Positions 54,319 to 62,026 of a stretch of 64,000 nt of DNA are shown in pieces (the stretch's first letter is position 1; each line of letters begins with the position of its first letter). The notes beneath the pieces are model-generated. The model was not told where the DNA came from. It searched no databases and saw only the letters and a list, made by a program, of their open reading frames with translations. Source of the DNA: Hymenobacter duratus (GTDB taxonomy: Bacteria; Bacteroidota; Bacteroidia; Cytophagales; Hymenobacteraceae); assembly GCF_014698995.1 (NCBI RefSeq), contig NZ_JACWZZ010000002.1:930001-994000 (forward strand), given 5' to 3'. The position numbers and the translations under genes are program-made.

Positions 54319-55302
54319 ATGCCTCTCATTACGGAATCCAGCTATCAGCCGCCCTTTTATCTGTTCAACGGGCACCTGCAGACCATCGTGCCCAGCCTCT
54401 GGCGGGAGGTCCCGGATGTGCGCTACCAGCGGGAGCGGGTGGAAACGGCCGACGGAGACTTTCTGGACCTCGACTGGTCGCGGCTGACCGACCGGACGGC
54501 TGATACGCTCTGCCTGGTGTCGCATGGGCTGGAAGGCGATGCGGGGCGGCCGTATGTGCGGGGGATGGTGCGTGCCCTCAACAAAGCAGGGTTTGATGCG
54601 TTGGCCTGGAACTACCGCAGCTGCAGCGGCGAAATGAACCGCCTGCTCCGCTCCTACCACCTCGGCGACACCGACGACCTGGATTTTGTGGTACGCCACG
54701 CCCTGAGCAAGCTCCGCTATAGCCGAGTGTTCCTGACAGGGTTTTCGGCCGGCGGCAACGTGACGCTGAAGTATCTGGGGGAGCAGCCGGAGCGGGTGCC
54801 GCGGGAAGTGGAGCGTGCCGCCGTTTTCTCCGTCCCGACCGACCTCAAGGCCAGTTCCTACCACATTGCCCGGTTCGAAAACCGAGTATATCTGAACCGT
54901 TTCCTCAAGACGTTGCGCGAGAAGATGCGCCAGAAGGCCGCCCTACTCCCCGACCAAGTTGACCTCACCGACCTCGACCTACTCCAGGATTTCCCGCAGT
55001 TCGACGACCGGTTTACGGCGCCTATGCACGGCTTTAAGTCGGCGGAGGAGTATTACGAGCACGCCAGCTCCGGGCGCTACCTCAGCGGCATCCGCATCCC
55101 GACGCTGCTCGTTAACGCTCAGAACGACCCGTTCCTACCGCCCACCTGTTTCCCCCGCGACGCTGCATCGCACAGCGAGTTTGTGTTCCTGGAAACGCCT
55201 TCCGATGGCGGCCACGTCGGCTTCGGCGAAGGCACGCCCGATGGGGAGTATTACTCGGAACGCCGCGCCGTAGAGTTTCTGACGGCGGAAGTGCCCGGAT
55301 GA
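54319..55302 (+). CDS. Alpha/beta hydrolase, YheT family
   Basis: The 327-residue protein starts MPLITESSYQPPFYLFNGHLQT, the YheT-like N-terminus. It has the catalytic Ser in LTGFSAGGNVTLKYLGE (GxSxGG), Asp in NAQNDPFLP and His in SDGGHVGF. It is probably a cytoplasmic esterase or lipid/carboxylic-ester hydrolase; the substrate is unknown. An in-frame start 65 codons upstream has no family support. It is divergent from rpsT. Confidence 0.9.
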   Translation: MPLITESSYQPPFYLFNGHLQTIVPSLWREVPDVRYQRERVETADGDFLDLDWSRLTDRTADTLCLVSHGLEGDAGRPYVRGMVRALNKAGFDALAWNYRSCSGEMNRLLRSYHLGDTDDLDFVVRHALSKLRYSRVFLTGFSAGGNVTLKYLGEQPERVPREVERAAVFSVPTDLKASSYHIARFENRVYLNRFLKTLREKMRQKAALLPDQVDLTDLDLLQDFPQFDDRFTAPMHGFKSAEEYYEHASSGRYLSGIRIPTLLVNAQNDPFLPPTCFPRDAASHSEFVFLETPSDGGHVGFGEGTPDGEYYSERRAVEFLTAEVPG

Positions 55303-55351
55303 TTACTATGGTCATCCTGAAAACAATGAAGTACAGGAAGCAAAATATTTA

Positions 55352-55696
55352 TTATAAGCACTTGACTACCACCGTATCTGTTACGCTATATGCCTCGCCT
55401 CTATAAGTACCACATATGGTTATGCTTGCTTCAGGGCACTGACCATGTATTGTTACCCGGAAAGTTTGATTAGGCGTTTCCTCACCAGAATACCACAAGT
55501 TATATCCCTCTTCTTCGCCAATTAATCTCATTAGCTGCGGGTTTTCTAGCAAATCATTTTTGATAGCAAATAGAAAACGGGGTGTGCGGGCAAAAACAAA
55601 ATATGCTGCGCACCCCAGAGAAAAAACAAAGCAGAAGCCAACGAAAAAGTATGAGAAACGATTGAAGTGCGTCAAAAACGCTTTAAAGGAATTCAT
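55352..55696 (-). CDS. Small membrane-anchored protein, weakly Coa1-like, in an AT-rich island
   Basis: The 114-residue protein has one N-terminal membrane helix (FSYFFVGFCFVFSLGCAAYF) and a C-terminal globular domain: AIKNDLLENPQLMRLIGEEE, then FRVTIHGQCPEASITICGTY. The helix, the A..L..NP...LGE-type helix and the following beta strands are like the bacterial Coa1 (cytochrome oxidase assembly factor 1) fold, but the match is faint and I hold it lightly. GC content is much lower than its neighbours. It lies between yheT and rsmG genes. The function is unknown. Confidence 0.5.
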   Translation of the reverse strand: MNSFKAFLTHFNRFSYFFVGFCFVFSLGCAAYFVFARTPRFLFAIKNDLLENPQLMRLIGEEEGYNLWYSGEETPNQTFRVTIHGQCPEASITICGTYRGEAYSVTDTVVVKCL

Positions 55697-55880
55697 GCTG
55701 GTAAGCGCCAGAAGAAGAACATAACTAACTGTATCTTTTCAGAGATAAGCCAGCAAGTATCTAGGGCAAATACGCGCGGCATAACTACTATGGGACAAAA
55801 GTTTACAAAACGTTAGTCCAGATTTTATTTACCCTTTGCTTGTTGCGGGGAGCATTTTCCAAAACAATATGAACTTATAA

Positions 55881-56513
55881 TCACCCTCTCCCACTCGAGT
55901 TAGTAGGCACAAACACCACCTTCTTCGTCTCGAAGAACTCCTCGGTGTAGAAGTCACTAAGGTTATACACTGTGGCTTTGAGGCCGGATTCCTCGATTTC
56001 TTCGGTCAGGTCGCCGCCTTTGAGGTAATAGAGGCCACTGGTGGCGTCGCCGTTGGGCTTGTAGCGGTGCGCAATCCAAGTGTGGAAGGTGGCAAGGCGG
56101 GCCACGGCACGGCTCACCACATAGTCGTACTTGGTGCGCAACTGCTCGGCCCGGATCTGCTCGGCCGTCACGTTGGTCAGGTTCAGGTCGTGGGCCATTT
56201 CCTGCACCGCGTGTATCTTCTTGCCAATGCTGTCGACGAGGTGAAATTTCACTTCCGGAAACAGAATAGCCAGCGGCAGGCCCGGTAGGCCACCACCCGT
56301 ACCCACATCCAGCACCGAGCTGCCAGCCGGAAACTCAATCACCTTGGCAATGCCCAGCGAGTGCAGAAAGTGGCGCTCCGCGAGGTTGTCCACGTCGGTG
56401 CGGGCCACGAGGTTGAGCTTCTCGTTCCAGCCGCGAAACTCGGTATCGAGCCGCTCAAAAAGCTGGCGCTGGTGGTCGGTGAGATGTGGGAAGTAGTGGT
56501 TGAGGATGTGCAT
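55881..56513 (-). CDS. rsmG: 16S rRNA (guanine527-N7)-methyltransferase
   Basis: The 210-residue enzyme has the SAM-binding motif SVLDVGTGGGLPGLPLAI, LVDSIGKKIHAV, and the VVSRAVARLATF segment of the RsmG family. It methylates G527 of 16S rRNA; loss gives low-level streptomycin resistance in several bacteria. A perfect -7 box ends only 7 bases upstream of the ATG, so the transcript may have almost no leader. It is leftward, with the AT-rich island downstream. Confidence 0.95.
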   Translation of the reverse strand: MHILNHYFPHLTDHQRQLFERLDTEFRGWNEKLNLVARTDVDNLAERHFLHSLGIAKVIEFPAGSSVLDVGTGGGLPGLPLAILFPEVKFHLVDSIGKKIHAVQEMAHDLNLTNVTAEQIRAEQLRTKYDYVVSRAVARLATFHTWIAHRYKPNGDATSGLYYLKGGDLTEEIEESGLKATVYNLSDFYTEEFFETKKVVFVPTNSSGRG

Positions 56514-56520
56514 GGTGCGG

Positions 56521-56528
56521 CAAAGGTA
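56521..56528 (-). promoter_or_regulatory. -7 box (TACCTTTG) for rsmG
   Basis: This exact TAnnTTTG match on the reverse strand ends 7 bases before the rsmG ATG (56513). No clear -33 TTG. Confidence 0.5.
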
Positions 56529-56535
56529 AAAACGT

Positions 56536-56634
56536 CTGTCATCCTGAGCAGCGCGAAGGAGCTTATCCCGCTAGAACAAGTCGTACGCTAGTCATTTAGG
56601 CATGGCAAGGTCCTTCGCAAGCTCAGGATGACAG
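56536..56634. repeat. Dispersed palindromic repeat (CTGTCATCCTGAGC family)
   Basis: CTGTCATCCTGAGCAGCGCG... (56536-56562) is the inverted copy of 56610-56634, with a few mismatches, across about 47 bases. The related element at 59741-59857 starts GTCATGCTGAGCG. Such elements recur in intergenic DNA of Hymenobacter-like genomes, as far as I recall; they are REP/MITE-like. Confidence 0.7.
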
Positions 56635-56654
56635 ATAAGAAATAGCAGCCATAA

Positions 56655-56682
56655 AAAAGCCCCGACCTGCGCCGGGGCTTTT
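56655..56682 (-). terminator. Terminator after the sigma factor gene
   Basis: The perfect 10-base arms 56655-56664 and 56673-56682 (AAAAGCCCCG and its complement) enclose an 8-base loop. It lies 3 bases beyond the sigma factor stop and gives a T-run on the reverse strand. Confidence 0.8.
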
Positions 56683-56685
56683 CAC

Positions 56686-57303
56686 TTATATGATTTCCTT
56701 TTTGTTCTTCACCATGTCATAGAGCAGCTCACGGGCACGGTGCAGTTGGGCTTTCACGGTGCCGAGCGGGGCTTTCAGCTCCTGCGCAATTTCCTCGTAG
56801 CTCAGCTCATCGAAGTAGCGCAGCGTCACGAGGCGCTGGTACTTATCGGGCAGCCGCGACACCACGTGCTGCATGATTTCGATTTTCTGGTTTTTGATGG
56901 TCGTCTCCTGCGGGTTCAGGTTCTGGTCGCGGAAGTCGATGGTAATTTCGTCGCCGTTATCGATTTTGATGGCCGAGTCAATCGACATCGTTTTGATTTT
57001 ATTCTTGCGAATAAAATCGATGCAGTTGTTGGTGGCAATGCGGAACAGCCAGGTACTGAAGGCAAATTCCGGGTTGAACTTGTGCAGGTTGCGGAAAGCT
57101 TTAGCAAACGCTTCGATAGTGAGGTCCTCGGCATCGTCGGGGTTGCGCACCATTTTCAGCACTACGTGGTACACCGGCTTTTTATAGATCTGCATTAGCT
57201 CGGCGTAGGCCTTCTCATCACTATTCTCCACGGCGGCACGAATCAGCTTGAAGTCGTGCTTGGCTTTGGCAGAGAATTGTTTTTCCTGATTGTTTACTTC
57301 CAT
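56686..57303 (-). CDS. RNA polymerase sigma factor, ECF (RpoE-like) group
   Basis: The 205-residue protein has region 2 (DLTIEAFAKAFRNLHKF, then FSTWLFRIATNNCIDFIRK) and region 4 (LPDKYQRLVTLRYFDELSYE, then APLGTVKAQLHRARELL). It has no region 1 or 3. It starts at 57303, inside the end of the upstream glycosyltransferase gene (10-base overlap), so translation is likely coupled. No anti-sigma factor lies beside it. In Bacteroidota, ECF sigmas of this type are often housekeeping-like and recognise envelope or stress promoters. Lys/Asn-rich codons make it somewhat AT-richer than its neighbours. Confidence 0.92.
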   Translation of the reverse strand: MEVNNQEKQFSAKAKHDFKLIRAAVENSDEKAYAELMQIYKKPVYHVVLKMVRNPDDAEDLTIEAFAKAFRNLHKFNPEFAFSTWLFRIATNNCIDFIRKNKIKTMSIDSAIKIDNGDEITIDFRDQNLNPQETTIKNQKIEIMQHVVSRLPDKYQRLVTLRYFDELSYEEIAQELKAPLGTVKAQLHRARELLYDMVKNKKEII

Positions 57304-58454
57304 CGGAGGTTGCGGTAGAGGAACAGCGACATTCCCAGAGCGAGATAATAAAAAAAGTAGACAACATCCAGCACAGGCAGCAACGCCACCGGCAACGGGT
57401 CGTCGAGGCGTCGGCTGAGACGCTGATAGGTGAAGCAAACTATTGCGGTACGCACCACCCACAGCCCGGCCAAAGGTATCCAATCGGGCCGGGAAAACAG
57501 CAACGGGATGCTGACCCCATAGAAAAGCAGATTGCTCCCTATAAAGTTTCCCAGACGCAGCCTGTCAGAAAACCGGTAGCTCCGGCCTGCTGACAAATGC
57601 CGCCGCTTTTGCCGCCACCAGCCCTTCCAAGTGTGGGAGGGCTCGGAGAGCGTATGAGCGGCCGGCTCGGCCACCACAGCCACCCGCGCACCACGCGCCA
57701 CGGCGTCCTGCACCAGCAGGTCGTCGTCGCCGGAAAGACTGCGGATATGGGAAGCAAACCCCTTCGTGGAGGTGAATACCTGCCGGGTGTAGGCCAGATT
57801 ACGGCCCACTCCCATGTAGGGCTTGCCCCGCCACGCGAAAGACAGATACTGTCCGCCGGTAAGCAGGGTTTCAAACCGGATTAATTTATTTAAAAAACCC
57901 TCTTCCGGGGCATACGCTGAGTACCCCAGCACCATGTCGGCGGGCTGCCGGAAGCCGTGCTGCATCCGGCTGATCCAGTGGCTGGTAGCCGGGATGCAGT
58001 CGGCGTCGGTGAAGAGCAGGTGTGGGTAGCGGGCCGTTTTGATGCCGAGCGTGAGGGCATATTTCTTGGGCGCCAGGCCAGCCGGTGTGCGGTCTACCGT
58101 CACGAGACGCACGTTGGGATAATATTGCGCAAGCTGCTGCACATACAGAAAGGTGTCGTCGTCGGAACGGTCGTCGATGAGCACGATTTCGAAGCCGGCG
58201 GGATATTCCTGGGTCAGCAACAGGGGCAGCAGGCGGCGCAGGTTTTCCAGCTCGTTGTGGGCGCACACCAGCACCGATACCGGCTGGGCAGCGGCTTCGT
58301 CGGGCTCCGGCTCGGGCGGGCGGCGGGCGAAGGGCAGGAAGTAGTAGGCGGCGTAATACAGCTGCACCAGCACGCAGGCCAGCAGCAGCCAGATGGCCGG
58401 AGAAAAATCGAACAACAAAGCGGGGGCAGTGAATTGGTCCGCAAAAGTAGGCAT
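57294..58454 (-). CDS. Membrane glycosyltransferase, family 2
   Basis: The 386-residue protein has an N-terminal membrane helix (AIWLLLACVLVQLYYAAYY), a GT2 domain with VSVLVCAHNE, the UDP-binding LIDDRSDDDT, DADC (metal-binding) and SGDDD, and QKRRHLSAG (the QxxRW-like site), then two or three C-terminal helices. It adds sugar to a lipid or polysaccharide acceptor at the inner membrane. The start at 58454 is doubtful because a perfect -7 box lies just downstream of it; a TTG at 58418 is a possible start. It overlaps the sigma factor gene by 10 bases. Confidence 0.85.
   Translation of the reverse strand: MPTFADQFTAPALLFDFSPAIWLLLACVLVQLYYAAYYFLPFARRPPEPEPDEAAAQPVSVLVCAHNELENLRRLLPLLLTQEYPAGFEIVLIDDRSDDDTFLYVQQLAQYYPNVRLVTVDRTPAGLAPKKYALTLGIKTARYPHLLFTDADCIPATSHWISRMQHGFRQPADMVLGYSAYAPEEGFLNKLIRFETLLTGGQYLSFAWRGKPYMGVGRNLAYTRQVFTSTKGFASHIRSLSGDDDLLVQDAVARGARVAVVAEPAAHTLSEPSHTWKGWWRQKRRHLSAGRSYRFSDRLRLGNFIGSNLLFYGVSIPLLFSRPDWIPLAGLWVVRTAIVCFTYQRLSRRLDDPLPVALLPVLDVVYFFYYLALGMSLFLYRNLRWK
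58442..58449 (-). promoter_or_regulatory. -7 box (TACTTTTG) near the GT2 start
   Basis: This exact TAnnTTTG match on the reverse strand lies 3 bases inside the gene if it starts at 58454. If used, the true start is further on (perhaps the TTG at 58418). No -33 TTG is seen. Confidence 0.35.
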
Positions 58455-58469
58455 TCGGGGTGGGCGGAG

Positions 58470-58477
58470 TACCTTTG
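58470..58477 (+). promoter_or_regulatory. -7 box (TACCTTTG) for tgt
   Basis: This exact TAnnTTTG match lies 107 bases before the ATG at 58585, or 56 bases before the alternative ATG at 58534. No -33 TTG is seen. Confidence 0.45.
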
Positions 58478-58584
58478 CAACTGACTTAGTTGGCGGTTGC
58501 CGCTGGCCGGTTTGCGGGTCGTTGTCTTATCCAATGGCCCCAACCCCGCTCCTGCTGCCCGCCCCCGACAACCCACTTCCCCGC

Positions 58585-59715
58585 ATGACCTTCGACCTCG
58601 TAGCCAACGACCCGCACACCAAAGCCCGCGCCGGCGTGGTGCACACGGCCCATGGCGCCATAGAAACCCCCATTTTCATGCCCGTCGGGACGGCCGGCAC
58701 GGTGAAGGCCGTGCAGCAGCGCGACCTGAAAAACGACGTGCAGGCCCAGATTATTCTCGGCAACACCTACCACCTCTACCTGCGCCCCGGCCTGGATGTG
58801 CTGCGCCAGGCCGGTGGCCTGCACAAGTTCAACGGCTGGGACCGGCCCATTCTCACCGATTCGGGAGGCTACCAGGTGTACTCGCTGAGTGGCACGCGAA
58901 AAATCAAGGAGGAAGGCGTGAAGTTCCGCTCCCACATTGATGGCAGCCAGCATTTGTTTTCGCCGGAAGGCGTGATGGACATTCAGCGCACCATCGGGGC
59001 CGACATCATCATGGCCTTCGACGAGTGCACGCCCTGGCCCTGCGAGTATGACTACGCCGCCCGCTCCCTCGACATGACGCACCGCTGGCTGAAGCGCTGC
59101 ATTCAGCGTTTCGACAGCACCGAGGGCCACTACGGCTACCAGCAGACACTCTTCCCGATTGTGCAGGGCTCCACGTTCAAGGATCTGCGCGTGAAGTCGG
59201 CAGAGTTTATTGCCGAGCAGGGCCGTGAGGGCAACGCCATTGGCGGCCTGAGCGTGGGCGAGCCGGCCGACATGATGTACGAAATGACCGAGCTGGTCTG
59301 CGACATCCTACCCAAAGACAAGCCGCGCTACCTGATGGGCGTGGGCACCCCGGCCAATATCCTGGAGAATATTGCGTTGGGCGTGGACATGTTCGACTGC
59401 GTGATGCCGACCCGCAACGCCCGCAACGGCATGCTGTTCACCACGCAGGGCATCATGAACGTGACCAACAAGAAGTGGGAAACCGACTTCGAGCCGATAG
59501 ATGCTGAACTGGGTGGCTACGTTAGCACGTTCTATTCGCGCAGCTATGTGCGGCACCTGTTCCAGAGCAAGGAAATGCTGGGGCCGCAGATTGCCTCCGT
59601 TCACAACCTCACCTTCTATCTGTGGCTCGTGAAGCAGGCCCGCCAGCAGATTTTGGCCGGCACTTTCCGCGAGTGGAAGGAGAAGATGGTGAAGCAGGTA
59701 ATGACGCGGCTGTAG
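58585..59715 (+). CDS. tgt: Queuine tRNA-ribosyltransferase, zinc ligands absent
   Basis: The 376-residue enzyme has the base-exchange residues: DSGGYQVYSL, FDECTPWPCEYDYA, PIVQGSTFKDLR, GGLSVGEP, YLMGVGTP and the nucleophile Asp in MFDCVMPTRNARNG. It swaps guanine-34 for a queuosine precursor in tRNAs for His, Tyr, Asn and Asp. The C-terminal zinc site (Cys-x-Cys-x2-Cys then His) reads ELGGYVSTFYSRSYVRHLF: the cysteines are Leu, Gly and Ser, though the His in SVHNLTF remains. I recall related Bacteroidota enzymes that also lack it. The start could also be 58534 (17 more residues). Confidence 0.93.
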   Translation: MTFDLVANDPHTKARAGVVHTAHGAIETPIFMPVGTAGTVKAVQQRDLKNDVQAQIILGNTYHLYLRPGLDVLRQAGGLHKFNGWDRPILTDSGGYQVYSLSGTRKIKEEGVKFRSHIDGSQHLFSPEGVMDIQRTIGADIIMAFDECTPWPCEYDYAARSLDMTHRWLKRCIQRFDSTEGHYGYQQTLFPIVQGSTFKDLRVKSAEFIAEQGREGNAIGGLSVGEPADMMYEMTELVCDILPKDKPRYLMGVGTPANILENIALGVDMFDCVMPTRNARNGMLFTTQGIMNVTNKKWETDFEPIDAELGGYVSTFYSRSYVRHLFQSKEMLGPQIASVHNLTFYLWLVKQARQQILAGTFREWKEKMVKQVMTRL

Positions 59716-59740
59716 GTTTGTTCTTCATTTAGGAAAAACC

Positions 59741-59857
59741 GTCATGCTGAGCGAAGCGGAGCGGAGTCGAAGCATCTCTACATCTGGCTAATTAACCAAC
59801 ATTACAACGAAGCGGTAGAGATGCTTCGACTCCGGCTTCGCCTGCGCTCAGCATGAC
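59741..59857. repeat. Dispersed palindromic repeat (GTCATGCTGAGCG family)
   Basis: The arms 59741-59781 and 59815-59857 are inverted copies (GTCATGCTGAGCG... and ...CGCTCAGCATGAC), about 41-43 bases long with a few mismatches, around a 33-base AT-rich centre. It lies between tgt and the LptF/LptG gene, ending 31 bases before the latter's ATG. It resembles the second element at 56536-56634. Confidence 0.75.
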
Positions 59858-59888
59858 GTTCTTTTGCGTGACGTTCTAACACACACCA

Positions 59889-60965
59889 ATGCGCATCCTC
59901 GACAAATACATTCTTCAGAAATTCCTCACGGCCTTCTTCTTCACGGTGGTGGTGCTGGTGATGGTGATTTGCGTGATTGACTTCACGGAGAAGAACGACG
60001 ACTTTATCCAGCACAATCTGGGGGCGTGGCAGATTATCACGGAGTATTACGTGAACCTGTTTCCGTACTACGCCAATCTGCTCTCCCCTATCACCGTGTT
60101 TATTGCGGTGGTCTTCGTGACGGCGCAATTGGCAGCGCGCACCGAAATTGTGGCTATTCTGGCTTCGGGCGTGAGTTTTAAGCGGCTGCTGGTGCCGTAT
60201 ATGATGGGTAGTCTGGTACTGGGCATCATCACAATGGCCCTCACCGGCTGGATCATTCCGTACGCCAACAAGACGCGGGTGGAGTTTGAGCGGAAGTACA
60301 TCAAAAACCCCTACCGCTTCAGTGGCCGCAACGTGCACATCAAGGTCGGGCCGAAGAGCTACGCCTTCATGGAGAGCTACGACAACGTGAACAACGTGGG
60401 CTACAAGTTTGCGCTGGAAACCATTGAGGGCACGCTACTCAAGCGCCGCCTGACGGCCGAAGCCATTACCTGGGACTCGACGAAGCGCGCCTGGCGCCTG
60501 ACGCCGCAGCTCGTGCGCACGTTCCGGGGCCAGCAGGAAACGCTGCTTTCCTTGCCTGCCCGCGACACTACACTCAACCTCTATCCCAAGGATTTTGCCA
60601 GCACCTACCGCCTCAGCGAAACGCTCACGCTGCCCGAGCTGAACAACTTCATTCAGCAGAAGATAGAGCGGGGCGCGGCCGATACGCAGATCTATCTGAG
60701 CGAGAAATACGAGCGGTACGCCTATCCGTATGCCATTTTCATCCTCACCATCATCGGCGTGATTATGAGTGCGCGCAAAAGCCGGGCGGGCGTGGGCGGG
60801 CAGATTGCGCTGGGCTTCGTGCTGGCCTTTGTGTTCATCATCTTCGTGATTCTGAGCCGCAACTTCGCGCAGGTCGGCTCCCTTTCGCCACTGCTGGCCG
60901 CCTGGATTCCCAGCATCGTTTTCACTGGCATCGGGCTGGTACTCTACCGCGTAGTGCCACGCTAG
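59889..60965 (+). CDS. LPS export permease, LptF/LptG (YjgP/YjgQ) family
   Basis: The 358-residue inner-membrane protein has six helices around a large periplasmic beta-jellyroll domain (about residues 130-260: VHIKVGPKSYAFMESYDNVN, RLTAEAITWDSTKRAWRL). It starts MRILDKYILQKFLTAFFF and ends LVLYRVVPR. With a partner permease and LptB it extracts LPS from the inner membrane. Bacteroidota usually have one or two such genes; whether this is LptF or LptG cannot be told here. A 7-of-8 -7 box (TTCTTTTG, 59859-59866) overlaps the end of the repeat. Confidence 0.9.
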   Translation: MRILDKYILQKFLTAFFFTVVVLVMVICVIDFTEKNDDFIQHNLGAWQIITEYYVNLFPYYANLLSPITVFIAVVFVTAQLAARTEIVAILASGVSFKRLLVPYMMGSLVLGIITMALTGWIIPYANKTRVEFERKYIKNPYRFSGRNVHIKVGPKSYAFMESYDNVNNVGYKFALETIEGTLLKRRLTAEAITWDSTKRAWRLTPQLVRTFRGQQETLLSLPARDTTLNLYPKDFASTYRLSETLTLPELNNFIQQKIERGAADTQIYLSEKYERYAYPYAIFILTIIGVIMSARKSRAGVGGQIALGFVLAFVFIIFVILSRNFAQVGSLSPLLAAWIPSIVFTGIGLVLYRVVPR

Positions 60966-60969
60966 CTTC

Positions 60970-61046
60970 ATTGAGTGAATGAGTAGGTGAGTGAATAGCT
61001 GTTGCCTCCTCACCTGGTTATTCACTCATTCACCCATTCACCCAAT
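60970..61046. repeat. Imperfect inverted repeat overlapping the EamA gene start
   Basis: The arms 60970-60997 and 61019-61046 are complementary at 23 of 28 positions. Both are made of TTCACTCA/TGAGTGAA-like heptads. The right arm ends at the first two bases of the start codon (ATG 61045). Confidence 0.6.
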
Positions 61047-62019
61047 GTTAAAAGACTACCTGCGCCTGCATTTCATTGTCCTGCTCTGGGGCTTCACGGC
61101 CATTCTGGGCAAGCTGATTTCGGTGCCGCCGGTAGAGCTGGTGTTCTGGCGGACGCTGCTGGCGGCGGCCGGGCTGCTGGCGCTGCTGGCCCTGCGGCGG
61201 CAGCCGTGGCGCATGCCGGCCGGCGAGGCGCTGCGCCTGCTGGGCGTGGGCGCGCTGGTGGCCGCCCACTGGATTACGTTTTTTCTGGCGGCTCGCCTCT
61301 CGTCGGTGAGCGTATGCCTGGCCGGAATGGCCACGCTGGCCCTCTGGACGTCGTTGCTGGAGCCGCTGCTGCTGTGGCGACGGGTGCGTTTCTACGAAGT
61401 AGGCCTGGGCCTGCTGACGATGGTGGGCCTTTACATTGTGGCGCAGGCCGTATACGGCCACCCGGCCCCGGCGGCGGAAGGCGCGGTTTCGGAGCAGGGG
61501 CAGCTGCTGGGGCTGGGTGTGGCGGTTATTTCGGCGGGCCTGTCGGCGCTGTTCAGCGTACTGAACTCCACGCTGGTCAAGCGCCACACGCCTGTGCGCC
61601 TCACGCTCTACGAAATGGCCGGCGCCTGCCTGAGCATCGTGCTGTTTATGCCCGTCTACAGCCACTATTTCACGGAAGGCCGCGGCCTGCAGCTGGCCCT
61701 GAGCGGCTACGACTGGCTGTGGATGTTTCTGCTGGCCGGCGTCTGCACGGTGTATGCCTTTTCCTCATCGGTAGAGCTGATGAAGCGCATTTCAGCCTTC
61801 GTCGTGAACCTGACCGTTAATCTGGAGCCGGTGTATGGCATTTTACTGGCCGTGGGCATGTACGCGCTACGGGTGCCGGGTTTTGGGCAGGAGCGCCTTT
61901 CCACGGGCTTCTATATCGGTACGCTGGTCATTCTGCTCAGTGTGCTTATCCATCCGGTGCTGGACCAGTGGAACAAGCGCCGCCAGCGCAAAGCGGAAGC
62001 GGCGGAAGCCGTAGTGTAG
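61045..62019 (+). CDS. EamA-family (DMT superfamily) transporter
   Basis: The 324-residue protein has 10 predicted helices in two EamA halves. The first begins LHFIVLLWGFTAILGKLISV with the usual 'VFWRTLLAAAGLL' segment; the second includes SAGLSALFSVLNSTLVKRHT and FVVNLTVNLEPVYGILLAV. Family members export or import amino acids, nucleotides or other metabolites. The substrate is unknown. The ATG at 61045 is chosen; an in-frame codon at 60991 lies in the repeat. It precedes ispE on the other strand, convergent. Confidence 0.88.
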   Translation: MLKDYLRLHFIVLLWGFTAILGKLISVPPVELVFWRTLLAAAGLLALLALRRQPWRMPAGEALRLLGVGALVAAHWITFFLAARLSSVSVCLAGMATLALWTSLLEPLLLWRRVRFYEVGLGLLTMVGLYIVAQAVYGHPAPAAEGAVSEQGQLLGLGVAVISAGLSALFSVLNSTLVKRHTPVRLTLYEMAGACLSIVLFMPVYSHYFTEGRGLQLALSGYDWLWMFLLAGVCTVYAFSSSVELMKRISAFVVNLTVNLEPVYGILLAVGMYALRVPGFGQERLSTGFYIGTLVILLSVLIHPVLDQWNKRRQRKAEAAEAVV

Positions 62020-62026
62020 CGTTATG

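Noticed and set aside
54117-54503. Open frame running across the start of the YheT-like gene
   Set aside because: It overlaps the family-conserved start in another frame and has low-complexity Pro/Ala sequence.
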